Positions 16,244 through 25,742 of a stretch of 64,000 nucleotides of DNA are shown piece after piece. The DNA comes from Cupriavidus sp. P-10 (GTDB lineage: Bacteria; Pseudomonadota; Gammaproteobacteria; Burkholderiales; Burkholderiaceae). Made by a program: the position numbers and the translations under genes. The first letter of the stretch is position 1, and each line of letters begins with the position of its first letter. The notes below the pieces were generated by a model. It saw only the letters and a program-made list of their open reading frames with translations, did no database searches and was not told the DNA's origin. Where the stretch lies: the NCBI RefSeq assembly GCF_003402535.2, contig NZ_AP025171.1:744001-808000 (forward strand), given 5' to 3'.

Positions 16244-17491
16244 TCAGGCGGCAAGTTCGAGCATCAGGTCGAGCAGCACGTCGGCGCCGGCCTGGATGTC
16301 GCGGTCGTGGGTCAGTTCGGCGACGTTGTGCGAAAGGCCGGCCACGCTCGGCACGAAGATCATGCCGGCGGGGCACATGCGGGCGAGTATCTGGGCGTCG
16401 TGCCCGGCGCCGCTCGGCATGCGCCGCACGCTGTGTCCGTGCCGGCGCGCGATGGCTTCGACGCGGTCGACCATGCCGGCGTCGAACGCCACCGGTGCGA
16501 AGTCGGCCAGCGTGCGCTGGCTGAGGCGAACGCCCTCGGCCTTCGCCACGTCCTGCGCATAGGCCAGCGTGCGCTGCACCGCATCCGTCAGCACGGCGCC
16601 GTCGGTATTGCGCAGGTCGACCGTGAACACCGCGCGGTTCGGGATCACGTTGACGAGGTTCGGGAAGTACTGCACCTGGCCGACGGTTGCGAGCTGCGCG
16701 CCGCCCAGCTCGCGCGACAGGTCGCGCACGAAGCAGGCGACGCGCGCGGCGACCAGGCCCGCATCGTGGCGCAACCGCATCGGCGTGGTGCCGGCATGGT
16801 TGGATGTGCCCTCCACGGTGAATTCGGTCCAGTGGATGCCCTGCACGCCAGTGACCGCGCCGATGGCGATGTCCTCGTGCTCAAGCACCGGGCCCTGCTC
16901 GACATGCAGTTCGACGAAGGCATGCACGCGATTGCGGCCCACTGGCGCAGGGCCGGCATAACCGATCCGGGAAAGGTTCTCGCCAACCGTGGTGCCATCG
17001 ATGCCGCGCGTGCCAAGCGCCTGCTGCAGTGGCAGGTCGCCCTGGAACACGAGGCTGCCCATCATGTCCGGGGCAAAGCGCGCGCCTTCCTCATTGGTGA
17101 AGAACGCAACCGCCAGCGGGTGGCGCGTGACGATGCCGGCGTCGTCCAGCGCGGCCATGACTTCCAGGCCGGCGAGCACGCCGAGATTGCCGTCGTAGCG
17201 CCCGCCCGTGCGCACGGTGTCGATATGCGAGCCGGTCATTACCGGCGGCAGGTCTTCGCGGCCGGCGCGCACGCCGACCACGTTGCCGATACCGTCGATG
17301 CTGACCGCCAGTCCCAGCTCGCGCATCCACGACACCACCAGATCGCGCCCCGCGCGGTCTTCGTCGGTCAGCGCGAGCCGGCAGACCCCGCCGCCGTCGA
17401 TGGCGCCGACTTCGCCGAGCATGGCGATGCGGCGCAGCAGCCGAGGCAGGTCGATCCGCGCGGTTCGCGCAAGGTCGAGGGTCGCGTTCAC
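16244..17491 (-). CDS. N-carbamoyl-L-amino acid hydrolase/allantoate amidohydrolase family (HyuC type)
   Basis: A 415-aa M20 metallohydrolase of the hydantoinase/carbamoylase family. Bimetal ligands are seen in GSHIDTVRTGGRYDG, FFTNEEG, ELHVEQG, SGAGHDAQ and LSHNVAE. Family members act on N-carbamoyl-L-amino acids, beta-ureidopropionate or allantoate, which cannot be told apart by eye. Its start overlaps the stop of the diaminopropionate ammonia-lyase gene by 4 bp, so the two are translationally coupled. That is the strongest hint that its product feeds the lyase. Confidence 0.9.
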   Translation of the reverse strand: MNATLDLARTARIDLPRLLRRIAMLGEVGAIDGGGVCRLALTDEDRAGRDLVVSWMRELGLAVSIDGIGNVVGVRAGREDLPPVMTGSHIDTVRTGGRYDGNLGVLAGLEVMAALDDAGIVTRHPLAVAFFTNEEGARFAPDMMGSLVFQGDLPLQQALGTRGIDGTTVGENLSRIGYAGPAPVGRNRVHAFVELHVEQGPVLEHEDIAIGAVTGVQGIHWTEFTVEGTSNHAGTTPMRLRHDAGLVAARVACFVRDLSRELGGAQLATVGQVQYFPNLVNVIPNRAVFTVDLRNTDGAVLTDAVQRTLAYAQDVAKAEGVRLSQRTLADFAPVAFDAGMVDRVEAIARRHGHSVRRMPSGAGHDAQILARMCPAGMIFVPSVAGLSHNVAELTHDRDIQAGADVLLDLMLELAA

Positions 17492-18720
17492 GCTGCCTTC
17501 CTTACGTCTTCCGGCAGGCGGCCGACGATGCGCTGGTACAGCGCCACATCGGTCGCGCCTTCGCTGCCGAACACCAGCACCCGGCTGGCGGCGTCGAGGC
17601 CAAGCTGTTCGCGCGTGGTGGGATCTGCCATGGCGCCAAGGCAGCCGGCCAGCCCCGCGACCGCCGATTCGCCGGCGACGATGGGGGCATCGCCATAGCG
17701 GCCGTCGGCCAGCAGGCGCACGCTTTCCAGCGCGGAGGCATCGTCGATGGTCAGGAACGCATGCGCGCCGGGATGCAGCACTTCCCAGGCCAGCAGCGAG
17801 ACTTCGCCACAGGCGAGCCCGGCCATCACCGTGTCGAGGTCGCCATGGACTGCCACCGGCTTGCCGGCGCGAGCGCTTTCATACAGGCAGGCGGCCTGGT
17901 CCGGCTCGACCACGATAAAGCGGGGGCGCTTGTCGCCGAGCACTTCCCAGAAGTGCGCGCACACGGCGGCTGCGAGCCCGCCCACGCCTCCCTGCAGGAA
18001 CACGTGGGTCGGCAACTGGCCGTCCGGCAACTGGCGCAGCGCCTCGTCGGCCATCACCGCGTAGCCCTGCATCACGTCCTTGGGCACTTCCATATAGCCT
18101 TCATAGGAGGTGTCCGAGACCACGAAGCGCCCCAGCCGGGCCGCGTCCTCGGCCGCCTGGCGTACCGAATCGTCGTAGTTGCCCGCGGTGCGGACCACCT
18201 GCGCGCCGTATTGCTCGATGGCGGCCTTGCGGCCTTCGCTGACGGTGGCGTGGATATAGATCACGCACTGGCAGCCGAAGCGTTGCGCGCCCCAGGCCAC
18301 GGAGCGGCCGTGGTTGCCGTCAGTGGCGCAGGTGACCGTGATATCCCGCACCGCGTCGGCATAGCGGCCCGATAGCAGGTCGTCGACCGACACGTCGCCC
18401 ACACCCAGCCGGCTGCCGATCTCGCGCACCAGCAGGCGGCTGACCGCGTAGGCGCCGCCCAGCGCCTTGAAGCTGCCCAGCCCGAAGCGGTCGCCTTCGT
18501 CCTTGTAAAGGATCTGTGCGACACCGGCGGCTTGTGCAAGGCCATCGAGTGCGACCAGCGGCGTCGGCGCGTAGCCCGGCCAGCGGCGGATCTGCGTGGC
18601 GGCGCGGGTAAAGGCTTCGCCGCCGAGCACGGCTTGCTGGCGCGTGCCGTAGGGCGCGCCGGGCGTGGCCGCCGGGTTCAGCGCGCACTGCAGCTTCAGG
18701 TTGGGGAGCGGGTGGTTCAA
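17488..18720 (-). CDS. dpaL: diaminopropionate ammonia-lyase
   Basis: A 410-aa PLP enzyme (fold type II, YgeX/DpaL) converting 2,3-diaminopropionate (either enantiomer in the known enzymes) to pyruvate and two ammonia. PLP Lys85 lies in GLGSFKALGGAYAV. The phosphate/substrate loop region is CATDGNHGRSVAWGA, and a Gly-rich cofactor loop lies in FLQGGVGGLAAA. The length is normal for the family. It is the first enzyme gene of the operon, 21 bp after the RpiR regulator, and overlaps the L-carbamoylase gene. It yields pyruvate for central metabolism. Confidence 0.93.
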   Translation of the reverse strand: MNHPLPNLKLQCALNPAATPGAPYGTRQQAVLGGEAFTRAATQIRRWPGYAPTPLVALDGLAQAAGVAQILYKDEGDRFGLGSFKALGGAYAVSRLLVREIGSRLGVGDVSVDDLLSGRYADAVRDITVTCATDGNHGRSVAWGAQRFGCQCVIYIHATVSEGRKAAIEQYGAQVVRTAGNYDDSVRQAAEDAARLGRFVVSDTSYEGYMEVPKDVMQGYAVMADEALRQLPDGQLPTHVFLQGGVGGLAAAVCAHFWEVLGDKRPRFIVVEPDQAACLYESARAGKPVAVHGDLDTVMAGLACGEVSLLAWEVLHPGAHAFLTIDDASALESVRLLADGRYGDAPIVAGESAVAGLAGCLGAMADPTTREQLGLDAASRVLVFGSEGATDVALYQRIVGRLPEDVRKAA

Positions 18721-18741
18721 GACAGTCTCCTGGGTTGGGTT

Positions 18742-19590
18742 CTAGCGATGTAAATCGCCGTAGTGGTCATGCAGCGATTCGATTTCTTCGAGCCGCTCGC
18801 GCGCCGCGTCGCCGAGGATCAGCGCGAGGCCTGTGCAAAGGTGGTTGATCAGGCTGACGGCCGCGACATAGGAGTCGAACACCGCCGCACCGTGGTTGAC
18901 GCAGCGAAGCACCACGTCAGAGCGCGCCGGCAGGTCGGTCGCGCTGGGGTCGGTCAGGATCACGACCTTGGCGCCGACGCGGTTGGCGTGGGCCACCATG
19001 GGCCACAGCAGCGTCACGCGCCGGCGGAAGTCCATCACCAGCAGCACGTCGTCTGCGCCGAGGTCGGCCAGGTCTTCAGCAAGGTTCAGCCCGGCGCCCG
19101 GCGCCAGCGTCACGCCCGGCCGCAACTGGGTCAGCAGCGCCCACGCGTATTGCGCCAGCACGCGGCCGTTGCGGAAGCCGGCGATAAAGACCCGCCCGGC
19201 GCCGGCGAACAGCGCGACGGCGCGCTCGACATCGGCCGGATTCAGGCGGTCGAAGGTCTGGGCGAGGTTCTGCAGGTCATTGGACAGATGGCGTGCCAGC
19301 GGCGCCTGGTCGTCGGCAGGAGCCTGCACGCCGGCCAGCTCGTACAGCGGCGAGCCGCGGTCGGCCTCGTCGCGCAGCAGGGCGCGGACTTCATTGAAAT
19401 TCTCATAGCCGAGGCGGCGGAAGAACCGCCCGGCGGTCGCCTTGGACACGCCGGCCTTCTGCGCCAGTTCGGTAGCCGAGTAGGCGGCGAGGTTGCCAAT
19501 GCACTCCAGGGTCACGGCGGCCAGGCGGCGCTCGCTTTCGGTGAGCTGGTCGTTCAGTGCGAGGATCTTGTCTTGCAACGATGAGGTCAT
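18742..19590 (-). CDS. MurR/RpiR family transcriptional regulator
   Basis: A 282-aa regulator with an N-terminal RpiR helix-turn-helix ([20 protein letters not shown], then [12 protein letters not shown]) and a C-terminal SIS domain (about residues 120-260: [18 protein letters not shown], then [12 protein letters not shown]). Known SIS domains bind phosphosugars, but RpiR members also control amino acid and ureide genes. The ATG at 19590 gives the usual length. Three copies of a TGAAAC-N4-GTTTCA palindrome overlap its promoter, so it is autoregulated and, being first in the operon, controls the downstream catabolic genes. Confidence 0.9.
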   Translation of the reverse strand: MTSSLQDKILALNDQLTESERRLAAVTLECIGNLAAYSATELAQKAGVSKATAGRFFRRLGYENFNEVRALLRDEADRGSPLYELAGVQAPADDQAPLARHLSNDLQNLAQTFDRLNPADVERAVALFAGAGRVFIAGFRNGRVLAQYAWALLTQLRPGVTLAPGAGLNLAEDLADLGADDVLLVMDFRRRVTLLWPMVAHANRVGAKVVILTDPSATDLPARSDVVLRCVNHGAAVFDSYVAAVSLINHLCTGLALILGDAARERLEEIESLHDHYGDLHR

Positions 19591-19603
19591 GATCGGGTCC
19601 GAA

Positions 19604-19679
19604 TGAAACTTCGGTTTCAGAAATATAGGCCGATGAAACTTTGGTGTCAAACAAAATTATTCATGAAACTTTGGTTTCA
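19604..19679. promoter_or_regulatory. three phased RpiR operators
   Basis: Three 16-bp palindromes TGAAAC-N4-GTTTCA at 19604-19619, 19634-19649 (one mismatch, GTGTCA) and 19664-19679. Their starts are exactly 30 bp apart. The first lies just downstream of the -10 element, the second fills the spacer between -10 and -35, and the third is upstream of -35. This is the arrangement expected for cooperative repression of the operon promoter. Confidence 0.8.
19622..19650 (-). promoter_or_regulatory. near-consensus sigma-70 promoter of the RpiR operon
   Basis: Read on the minus strand: TTGACA (19650-19645), a 17-bp spacer, and TATATT (19627-19622). Transcription would begin near 19615, about 25 bp before the RpiR start codon. 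Strong match to consensus, and overlapped by the operators. Confidence 0.75.
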
Positions 19680-19776
19680 TGATGGGGATTGTCGCGCACA
19701 TGCGAGCGTCGGGTCGAGGGCGGCCCTCGCTTCGCTAAAATCACCCGATAGCGGTTTCATTCCAAAAGGCTCAAGC

Positions 19777-22143
19777 GTGGCACTCCAGCAGGGTTTCATC
19801 CTGACCCGGCATTGGCGCGATACGCCGGCCGGCACCGAGGTCGAGGTCTGGCTGGCCACCGACGACGGGCCGCGCCGGCTGCGCCTGCCGTATCAGCCGT
19901 CGATTGCATTTGTCCCCGAGGCACAACGCGAGCGTGCCGAGGCGCTGCTGCGCCGCGAGCGCGAGGTCGAGTTGCGCCCGCTGAAGTTGCAAGACTTCCG
20001 GGGCAGGCCGGTCATGGGCCTGTACTGCCAGCAGCATCGGCAGCTGATCCAGCTCGGCCGTTCGCTGCGCGAGGCCGGCATCGACCTCTACGAAGCCGAT
20101 ATCCGCCCGCCCGAGCGCTACCTGATGGAGCGCTTCATCACGGCGCCGGTCTGGTTCGAGGGCGAGCCGGACGGCGACGGCGTGCTGTGCAACGCCCAGC
20201 TGAAACCCGCGGCGGACTACCGGCCCACGCTACGGCTGGTGTCGCTCGATATCGAAACCAACGCCTTCGGCGAGCTTTACTCGATTGCGCTCGAAGGCTG
20301 CGACCAGCGCCAGGTCTACATGCTGGGCGACGCGCCAGCGGCACCGGTCGATGTCGATTTCTCGCTCGAATATTGCGCGGCACGACCCGAGTTGCTGGAG
20401 AAGCTGAACCAGTGGCTGGCCCATCACGACCCCGACGCGATCATCGGCTGGAACCTGGTCCAGTTCGACCTGCGCGTGCTGGTCGAGCATGCCCGCCGCT
20501 TGCAGGTGCCGTTGCGCCTCGGCCGCGGCGGTGCGGAACTGGAATGGCGCGAGCACAACGCACAGCAGCACTATTTCGCCAGCGCGCCGGGACGGCTGAT
20601 CATCGATGGCATCGAGGCGCTGCGTTCGGCCACGTGGAGCTTCCCGTCGTTCAGCCTGGAATCGGTGGCGCAGACGCTGCTCGGTGAAGGCAAGGCGATC
20701 GACAATCCGTACGACCGCATGGATGCCATCGACCGCATGTTCGAGCAGGACAAGCCGGCACTGGCGCGCTACAACCTGCGCGATTGCGAACTGGTGACGC
20801 GGATCTTCGAGAAGACGGAACTGCTGTCATTCCTGCTGGAGCGCGCCACGGTCACGGGACTGCCGGCCGACCGCAGCGGCGGTTCGGTTGCCGCCTTCAC
20901 GCATCTCTACATGCCGCTGATGCACCGGCAGGGCTATGTCGCACCCAACCTCGGCGAGCTGGCGCCGGAGGCCAGCCCGGGCGGCTTCGTCATGGATTCA
21001 CGGCCGGGGCTCTACGAATCGGTGCTGGTGCTGGACTACAAGAGTCTCTATCCGTCGATCATCCGCACCTTCCTGATCGACCCCATCGGCCTGGTCGAGG
21101 GCCTGGCGCATCCTGGCGATGCCGACTCGGTGCCCGGTTTCCGCGGCGCGCGCTTCTCCCGGACGAAGCACTGCCTGCCGGCGATCGTCGCCCGGGTCTG
21201 GCAGGGCCGCGAGGCCGCCAAGCGCGACCGTAACAAGCCGCTCGCGCAGGCGCTCAAGATCATCATGAATGCGTTCTATGGCGTGCTGGGGTCGAGCGGG
21301 TGCCGGTTCTTCGATCCACGGCTGGCGTCATCGATCACCATGCGCGGCCACGAGATCATGCGGCAGACCCGCGCGCTGGTCGAGGCGCGCGGCTACGAGG
21401 TGATCTATGGCGACACCGATTCCACCTTCGTCTGGCTGCGCCGCGCGCGCACGGAAGCCGATGCGCAGCAGATCGGCCGCAGCCTGGTCGCCTGCGTCAA
21501 CGACTGGTGGCGCGACCACCTGTGGCAGACCTATGGCCTGGAAAGCGCGCTTGAACTCCAGTTCGAGACCCACTTCCGCCGCTTCCTGATGCCGACCATC
21601 CGCGGCACCGACCTTGGCAGCAAGAAGCGCTACGCCGGCCAGGTGGAGCGGGCCGACGGCACGGTCGAGATGGTGTTCAAGGGGCTGGAGACGGTGCGCA
21701 CGGACTGGTCGCCGCTTGCGCAGCAGTTCCAGCAGACGCTTTACGAGAAGGTCTTCAACCGCGCGCCATACCAGGACTATGTGCGCGACATCGTGCGCCG
21801 TACGCTTGCCGGCGAGCTCGACGAGCAGCTGGTTTATCGCAAGCGCCTGCGGCGCAAGCTGGAGGACTATCAGCGCAACGTGCCGCCGCACGTGCGGGCT
21901 GCCCGCATCGCCGACGACTACAACGAGCGCCACGGCCGCCCACGCCAGTACCAGCATGGCGGCTGGATCAGCTATGTGATGACCACGGCAGGGCCGGAGC
22001 CGCTCGAATGCCGATCCGCGCCGATCGACTATGGCCACTACGTCGGCAAGCAGCTGCAGCCGATTGCCGATGCGATCCTGCCGTTCCTGGACGACGACTT
22101 CGAGCGGCTGTTGTCGGGGCAGATGACGCTGTTTCCGCAATAG
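19777..22143 (+). CDS. polB: DNA polymerase II
   Basis: A 788-aa family B DNA polymerase, close in length to E. coli Pol II (783 aa). The proofreading exonuclease motif SLDIET includes D158 and E160. Polymerase motif A is DYKSLYPSI at D420, motif B is [17 protein letters not shown], and motif C is YGDTDST at 544-550, with both Asp present. In E. coli Pol II is SOS-induced and used in restart and bypass; no LexA box is evident here. GTG at 19777 with AAGG eight bases upstream fits best. The open frame continues upstream only because the operator repeats read as codons. It is convergent with the nuclease-like gene. Confidence 0.93.
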   Translation: MALQQGFILTRHWRDTPAGTEVEVWLATDDGPRRLRLPYQPSIAFVPEAQRERAEALLRREREVELRPLKLQDFRGRPVMGLYCQQHRQLIQLGRSLREAGIDLYEADIRPPERYLMERFITAPVWFEGEPDGDGVLCNAQLKPAADYRPTLRLVSLDIETNAFGELYSIALEGCDQRQVYMLGDAPAAPVDVDFSLEYCAARPELLEKLNQWLAHHDPDAIIGWNLVQFDLRVLVEHARRLQVPLRLGRGGAELEWREHNAQQHYFASAPGRLIIDGIEALRSATWSFPSFSLESVAQTLLGEGKAIDNPYDRMDAIDRMFEQDKPALARYNLRDCELVTRIFEKTELLSFLLERATVTGLPADRSGGSVAAFTHLYMPLMHRQGYVAPNLGELAPEASPGGFVMDSRPGLYESVLVLDYKSLYPSIIRTFLIDPIGLVEGLAHPGDADSVPGFRGARFSRTKHCLPAIVARVWQGREAAKRDRNKPLAQALKIIMNAFYGVLGSSGCRFFDPRLASSITMRGHEIMRQTRALVEARGYEVIYGDTDSTFVWLRRARTEADAQQIGRSLVACVNDWWRDHLWQTYGLESALELQFETHFRRFLMPTIRGTDLGSKKRYAGQVERADGTVEMVFKGLETVRTDWSPLAQQFQQTLYEKVFNRAPYQDYVRDIVRRTLAGELDEQLVYRKRLRRKLEDYQRNVPPHVRAARIADDYNERHGRPRQYQHGGWISYVMTTAGPEPLECRSAPIDYGHYVGKQLQPIADAILPFLDDDFERLLSGQMTLFPQ

Positions 22144-22167
22144 GCCAGCGTGACAGCACCCCTGGCG

Positions 22168-23556
22168 TCAGGCGCCTGCCTGATGGATGGCCGCCAGCAG
22201 GTCGTCAGGATGGACCATCAGCTCGCGGACTTGCCACAGCGCCGGATATTGGTTGAGTACGCTGCGCCACCGGGGCGATTCCAATAGCCCGTGCCAGACA
22301 GGGGCAAGAATCGCCGCTTCCGCGGGTTGGCCTTCCCACAGGTCGCTGGCGAATTCGAGGCTGGCCTGCGCCGACAGCAGCTGCATCCGGCTGGCCGCAC
22401 TGAGCAGGCGCGGCCTGGCTTCGGCGGGCGCATCGCAGCAATACAGCACCAGGCCTGCCAGGCCGGCCTGACTGGCCTCATCGGTGCGCAGCGCGCTGAG
22501 CGAGGCACCGTGCAGGCGCACGGTCCCTTGCTGCGTTTCGAACGCATAGACGACGTCCTTGTCGGCATGTGCCAGCAAGTGCAAGCCGCGCAGCAGCTTC
22601 GGCAGGTCAGTCGTGGCGGCATCGACGGAGGCCTTGGCCTCTGCGAGCAGGCAGATTTCCCAGGCTGGTGCTGCATCGGATGCCGGCAGTTGCCTGAGCA
22701 GGACGGCGTCCCATTCGGTCTTGGCACGTTCATGCGTGGCGGGGATCGAGGCCGGTACGCGCATCGAGGTCACGACGCGGTATGACGCCTGCGCTCGCTC
22801 GGCCTCGTTGAGTCGCTGCGCCAGTGCCTCCAGTGCCTGTGCGGCCTGCGCTTCGGTGGCGGCGCCACGCTGGCGGGCGGCGGCGCCTTGCGCACTGGCC
22901 GTGGCGCTTCCCGAGCGCGGGCCATGCCGGTCCCATAGCTCCCGGTATTGGCGCACCAGGTCATCCGCCTCCAGTGCTTCGAGACGCTGCAAGCGCTTCA
23001 GCGCGGGACTGTCGAGCAGCCGCGCCAGGCCCGGCGCTTCGCTCGCTATCTCCGGCATATCGAGCAGGCCACGTACGGTATCGTGCAGCGCGGACCACGA
23101 TGACGCCGAGGTGGACGCATGAAGCCGGGCCAAGGCCTCACGCTGCGGACCCGGCGCGAGACGCTGCTGCCGGCCCGGATGGGCGATCGCGTTGACGGCC
23201 ATGTAGACCTGGCGGCGATCGGGGTCGGCGCCCGCGGACAACGACGCGTACTCGCGCACGTGCGTCGCCCGGTGCCGCATGACCATGGCCTGGAAGACCG
23301 GGTCGCCGGCGTCCGTGCGCAACGCTTCGCGGATCAGGTGCGCGAGCGCATCGATAAAGCGGTCTTTCAGGGCCGCGGCTGGCGTTTCACCGCTTGCCAT
23401 CGCTGCGCGGGAGTGTTCGATTGCGAGCGCGAGCGTCGTTGCCGGGCTGGCTGCCTGCTGCCCGGATAGCTCGGCGGCGCTGGCCGGCAGGCGATAGCGG
23501 CGCGCGACGGCGCGCAGTGTTGCATTGAGCAAAGGAGGCGAGGGCAACGGTGGCAT
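22168..23556 (-). CDS. uncharacterised protein with PD-(D/E)XK nuclease-like motif
   Basis: A 462-aa protein not recognised by overall sequence. The N-terminal two-thirds is helical (residues 10-260). The C-terminal part has the layout of a PD-(D/E)XK fold: a helix with E235, YRVVTSMRVP, then TEWDAVLLR (D283), then ICLLAEAKAS (E306, K308). That D-Xn-ExK pattern suggests a metal-dependent nuclease. It is convergent with polB, 24 bp apart. The start is uncertain: ATG 23556 has no clear ribosome binding site and lies 12 bp from an 11-bp tandem repeat. The open frame runs into the repeat (a GTG at 23604 is possible), giving a Pro-rich N-terminus. Confidence 0.6.
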   Translation of the reverse strand: MPPLPSPPLLNATLRAVARRYRLPASAAELSGQQAASPATTLALAIEHSRAAMASGETPAAALKDRFIDALAHLIREALRTDAGDPVFQAMVMRHRATHVREYASLSAGADPDRRQVYMAVNAIAHPGRQQRLAPGPQREALARLHASTSASSWSALHDTVRGLLDMPEIASEAPGLARLLDSPALKRLQRLEALEADDLVRQYRELWDRHGPRSGSATASAQGAAARQRGAATEAQAAQALEALAQRLNEAERAQASYRVVTSMRVPASIPATHERAKTEWDAVLLRQLPASDAAPAWEICLLAEAKASVDAATTDLPKLLRGLHLLAHADKDVVYAFETQQGTVRLHGASLSALRTDEASQAGLAGLVLYCCDAPAEARPRLLSAASRMQLLSAQASLEFASDLWEGQPAEAAILAPVWHGLLESPRWRSVLNQYPALWQVRELMVHPDDLLAAIHQAGA

Positions 23557-23568
23557 GGCAAGGGGCGG

Positions 23569-23630
23569 CACAGGGGGGGCACAGGGGGGGCACAGGGGGG
23601 GCACAGGGGGGGCACAGGGGGGGCACAGGG
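23569..23630. repeat. 11-bp G-rich tandem repeat, 5.6 copies
   Basis: Five identical copies of CACAGGGGGGG plus CACAGGG. It sits immediately upstream of (or at the very start of) the nuclease-like gene. The minus strand has no stop in any frame through the array, and three units (33 bp) encode 11 residues. Loss or gain of units is likely by slippage, which would change leader length or reading frame. Confidence 0.9.
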
Positions 23631-23957
23631 TCGATGCACGCGGATCTGGTCAAGTCTCGACAATCCGTACGGGTTTGTCCACCGTGCGGGGGCTCGCTGT
23701 ACGTTATTGACGGGTTTCATGACATGCGGCGCGTTGCCGGAAATCCGGCCGCGACCGCCCCCGGCCGCATGGCGTCGCGGCGTTTCCACAGCCCGGTCCG
23801 TGCGCTTCCTTATTCGCCTTGCGCCGTAATAGAATCGGGACTTTACAAATAGCGTGCCGGGTACCGACAGGGTTGACGCGTCCTGTCGTCAAGGTCCTGG
23901 CATGACAACAATCTCCGGCGACCGCGTGGCCGGGCAGGGCGGGTCGATTCACACCGT
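23631..23957. other. intergenic region upstream of GGDEF-EAL gene
   Basis: 327 bp between the repeat array and the diguanylate cyclase/phosphodiesterase gene. I see no convincing gene, RNA or operator. It must hold the promoter of the signalling genes and possibly that of the divergent nuclease-like gene. Confidence 0.4.
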
Positions 23958-25739
23958 ATGCACGCATTCACGTATGACGCCGTCCTGGCGAACGACGGAG
24001 CGGAATGGGCCCGCGACGACGAGGCGGATGGCGCGATGCCAGCCCCCGCCGGGCGGCACGGCTGGGCCTTGCTGGAAACGTCGGAAGGGCTGGCCCTGCA
24101 TGTCAGTGTCACCGGCCAGATCCTGAACGCGACCCGGGCGTCGGGCGCGCTGCTGGGCCTTCCGTACGCGTATCTGTGCCGCGCGGCCATGCGCGACATT
24201 CTTCCCATTGGCGAATACGAACGCGCCGCGGCGCTGTGGCAGGCCTGCCTGCTGGATGGCCAGGCCCGGCGGGCCACCGTCCGGTTCAACGATGCCTCGG
24301 CCGGAACCCGCTACCTGGAGCTGCATGTCTGCCGCGACATCGACGAAGCCGGGCTGGCGTCGCTGCTGCTGTTCGGGACCGATGTCACGGCGTGGATGCA
24401 GAAGCTGCAGCAACTGACCGAGCAGTCGCTGATCGATCCGTTGACCGGGATCGGCAACCGCGACCTCATTCGCCGCCGCATTGAACTATACCTGGCCGGG
24501 GAGCATTCGGCGGGACGCCGGCTCGCTGTCGCGCTGATGGACCTGGACGGATTCAAGAAAATCAACGATTCCCTCGGGCATGGCGCCGGCGATGCCTTGC
24601 TGAAGGAAATGGCGGCCCGTTTGCGCGGCGTGCTGCGCGGGACGGACACCGTGGCGCGGCTGGGTGGCGATGAATTTGTCTTGCTGCTCGAAAACATCGT
24701 AGCCGACGAAGCCGCAGCCGACATCCTGGAACAGGTCATGCGGATTTGCCGGCAGCCATTCCAGCTGTCGGCGCGCCAGATCCGCGTCACCACCAGTATC
24801 GGGCTGGCCTTCGCCACCGGTGTCGAGGATTCCGACGCCGAGCTGCTGCGGCGCGCCGACCGGGCCATGTACGAAGCGAAGGCGCTGGGCGGCAATCGGT
24901 ATTTCCGCTATTCGCCGGAGTTCGACGAGAAGCTGAACGAGCAGTTCCGGATCGAGCAAGACCTGTTCGAGGCCGTGCATAACGGCGAATTGTCCCTGCA
25001 GTACCAGCCCATCGTCAGCCTCGACGGCAGCAACCTGTGCGCGGTCGAGGCGCTGATGCGGTGGGAGCGGGCCGGCCGCCCCGTGTCTCCCGAGATCTTC
25101 GTGCCGGTCGCTGAAAACAACGGCCTGATCCATCATCTCGGCGCCTGGGTGCTGCGCTGCGCTTGCGCCCAGCTTGCCATGTGGGATGCAAAGGGTGCGC
25201 AGGTCGGCTACGTGTCGGTCAATGTGTCGCCGGTGCAGTTCAGCCATCCCGGCTTCGCCGACCAGGTGCGCAGCGCGATCCGCGATACCGGTGTCAGCGC
25301 CGGCCGGCTGGTGCTGGAAATCACCGAAGGGGCGCTGATGATCGATCCCGAAGCGGCGGGCAATGTCCTGACCGAGTTGCGGGCGCTGGGCATCCGCTTT
25401 GCCGTGGACGATTTCGGCACCGGCTACTCCAGCCTGTCGTACCTGCGCCGGTTTCCGCTGTCGGCGCTGAAGATCGACCGCAGTTTTGTTGCCGACATGG
25501 TCGATTCGCCGCACGCGCAGACCATCGTCTTTGCGGTCCTCTCGCTGGCGCGCGAGCTTGGGCTGGTGGCGATCGCCGAAGGCGTCGAGACGGCATGCCA
25601 GCGCGAGCTGCTGGCCGCGCAGCGCTGCGAGATGGCACAGGGCTGGCACTATGGGCGCGCCATGAGTCCCGCCGACCTCGAAGCGGCTTTTGCCGCGGGC
25701 AGGTGGCGCCTGGACGCCCCGACCCTGTTGCCGCAATGA
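23958..25739 (+). CDS. PAS-GGDEF-EAL cyclic-di-GMP enzyme
   Basis: A 593-aa cytoplasmic protein with an N-terminal PAS-like sensor (about 35-150), a GGDEF domain (about 152-320) and an EAL domain (about 330-585). The cyclase signature GGDEF is intact at 236-240, and an RxxD inhibitory site (R227-D230) lies exactly five residues before it. The EAL domain keeps EAL at 364-366, the DDFGTGYSS loop and LKIDRSFV, so phosphodiesterase activity is also likely. No transmembrane segment. The next gene, an HDOD protein, starts 3 bp after the stop, so they form an operon. Net activity cannot be predicted. Confidence 0.92.
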   Translation: MHAFTYDAVLANDGAEWARDDEADGAMPAPAGRHGWALLETSEGLALHVSVTGQILNATRASGALLGLPYAYLCRAAMRDILPIGEYERAAALWQACLLDGQARRATVRFNDASAGTRYLELHVCRDIDEAGLASLLLFGTDVTAWMQKLQQLTEQSLIDPLTGIGNRDLIRRRIELYLAGEHSAGRRLAVALMDLDGFKKINDSLGHGAGDALLKEMAARLRGVLRGTDTVARLGGDEFVLLLENIVADEAAADILEQVMRICRQPFQLSARQIRVTTSIGLAFATGVEDSDAELLRRADRAMYEAKALGGNRYFRYSPEFDEKLNEQFRIEQDLFEAVHNGELSLQYQPIVSLDGSNLCAVEALMRWERAGRPVSPEIFVPVAENNGLIHHLGAWVLRCACAQLAMWDAKGAQVGYVSVNVSPVQFSHPGFADQVRSAIRDTGVSAGRLVLEITEGALMIDPEAAGNVLTELRALGIRFAVDDFGTGYSSLSYLRRFPLSALKIDRSFVADMVDSPHAQTIVFAVLSLARELGLVAIAEGVETACQRELLAAQRCEMAQGWHYGRAMSPADLEAAFAAGRWRLDAPTLLPQ

Positions 25740-25742
25740 GGC

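Noticed and set aside
19603..19776. N-terminal extension of DNA polymerase II
   Set aside because: The extra codons read through the RpiR operators (repeated ATGAAACTT) and encode nothing polymerase-like. The GTG at 19777 has a ribosome binding site and gives normal length.
23569..23630. CRISPR array
   Set aside because: The repeat is 11 bp and uninterrupted with no spacers, and no cas gene is in the window.
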